DNA from: Plectrocnemia conspersa | Lineage: Eukaryota > Arthropoda > Insecta > Trichoptera > Polycentropodidae | DNA: 64,000 nt | Direction of reading: 5' to 3' | Assembly: GCA_009617715.1 (NCBI GenBank) | Contig: VTFK01000013.1 | Span: 1,941,001 to 2,005,000 of the forward strand | Shown: piece by piece, positions 63,811-64,000 of the stretch | Position numbering within the stretch: the first letter of the stretch is position 1 | Layout of the letters: the number at the start of each line of letters is the position of its first letter | Notes under the pieces: model-generated | Databases searched by the model: none | Told to the model about the DNA's origin: nothing | Seen by the model: only the letters and a program-made list of their open reading frames with translations | Translations under genes and position numbers: made by a program

Positions 63811-64000
63811 TAATGTTATAATCAGTATAATCTTATTTAATTCGAAAATTTATTGATCCTAAAATAAATAAACAAGTTTTGAATTGATTGTGTCATTGTT
63901 TTACTAATCAATATTTATTGGATTCGCTAAAATCTGATATAGTTAGTGACTATGTTTTTCGATATTTAAATTCTAAAACATGGCAACCCTACAAGTACCT

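Larger units (their letters stand above)
60927..63993. mobile_element. Possible TIR-bounded DNA element (tentative)
   Basis: TAGGGCTGCCATATGGTTGA then ATTATA starts here, and the window's last bases, reverse-complemented, read TAGGGTTGCCATGTTTTAGA then ATTTAA, an imperfect terminal inverted repeat. The interior is AT-rich, has no transposase, and contains the deleted LTR at 63059. I find no clear target-site duplication, so this may be chance or two separate elements. Confidence 0.25.

Overview
This is a very AT-rich, gene-poor eukaryotic window. Its transposon content (Jockey-type and CR1-like non-LTR retrotransposons, a short hAT-type element, a possible solo LTR) and base composition fit an insect. 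Lepidoptera is my best guess, but nothing here proves it. I find no host protein-coding gene or exon, no convincing functional tRNA or rRNA, and no CRISPR or other prokaryotic feature. The window reads as intergenic or long-intron DNA.

Layout. Region 1-13.4 kb: a GC-richer island, a decayed reverse-strand Jockey-like LINE 3' half (about 1.27-3.08 kb) with a second fragment of its 3' end near 9.8-10.2 kb, and a degenerate tandem array of about six 300-410 bp units (about 5.5-7.8 kb). Region 13.4-17.4 kb: a 5'-truncated Jockey LINE on the minus strand, with zinc-knuckle gag, AP endonuclease and reverse transcriptase domains, a poly-A tail and an 11-bp target-site duplication. Region 22.7-25.4 kb: a three-layer nest, in which an old plus-strand LINE was hit by a younger CR1-like LINE (22.8-24.2 kb) and separately by a 267-bp hAT-type MITE with perfect 14-bp TIRs and a perfect 8-bp TSD. 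A second copy of the young CR1-like LINE lies in inverted orientation at 44.8-47.36 kb. Region 30.4-31.2 kb: a probable solo LTR, with an internally deleted relative at 63.06-63.30 kb. A 66-unit (TA)n microsatellite lies at 52.2 kb.

Two kinds of structure go beyond ordinary transposon debris. First, five loci on both strands carry a hairpin with a similar loop (GCATT..GG..CCTGT) but different stem sequences; in the best copies the stems remain fully complementary. Each is followed by an ATTTAAT-like motif and an A/T-rich tail. This looks like the 3'-terminal module of a retroposon family. Second, at least twenty islands of balanced base composition, 300-600 bp each, recur every few kilobases in the AT-rich background without plausible coding capacity. 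These are candidate conserved non-coding or regulatory elements.

All retrotransposon reading frames seen are broken by stops, frameshifts or truncation, so nothing here looks autonomously active. The two CR1-like copies are nearly identical where they overlap, which argues for a recently active source elsewhere in the genome.
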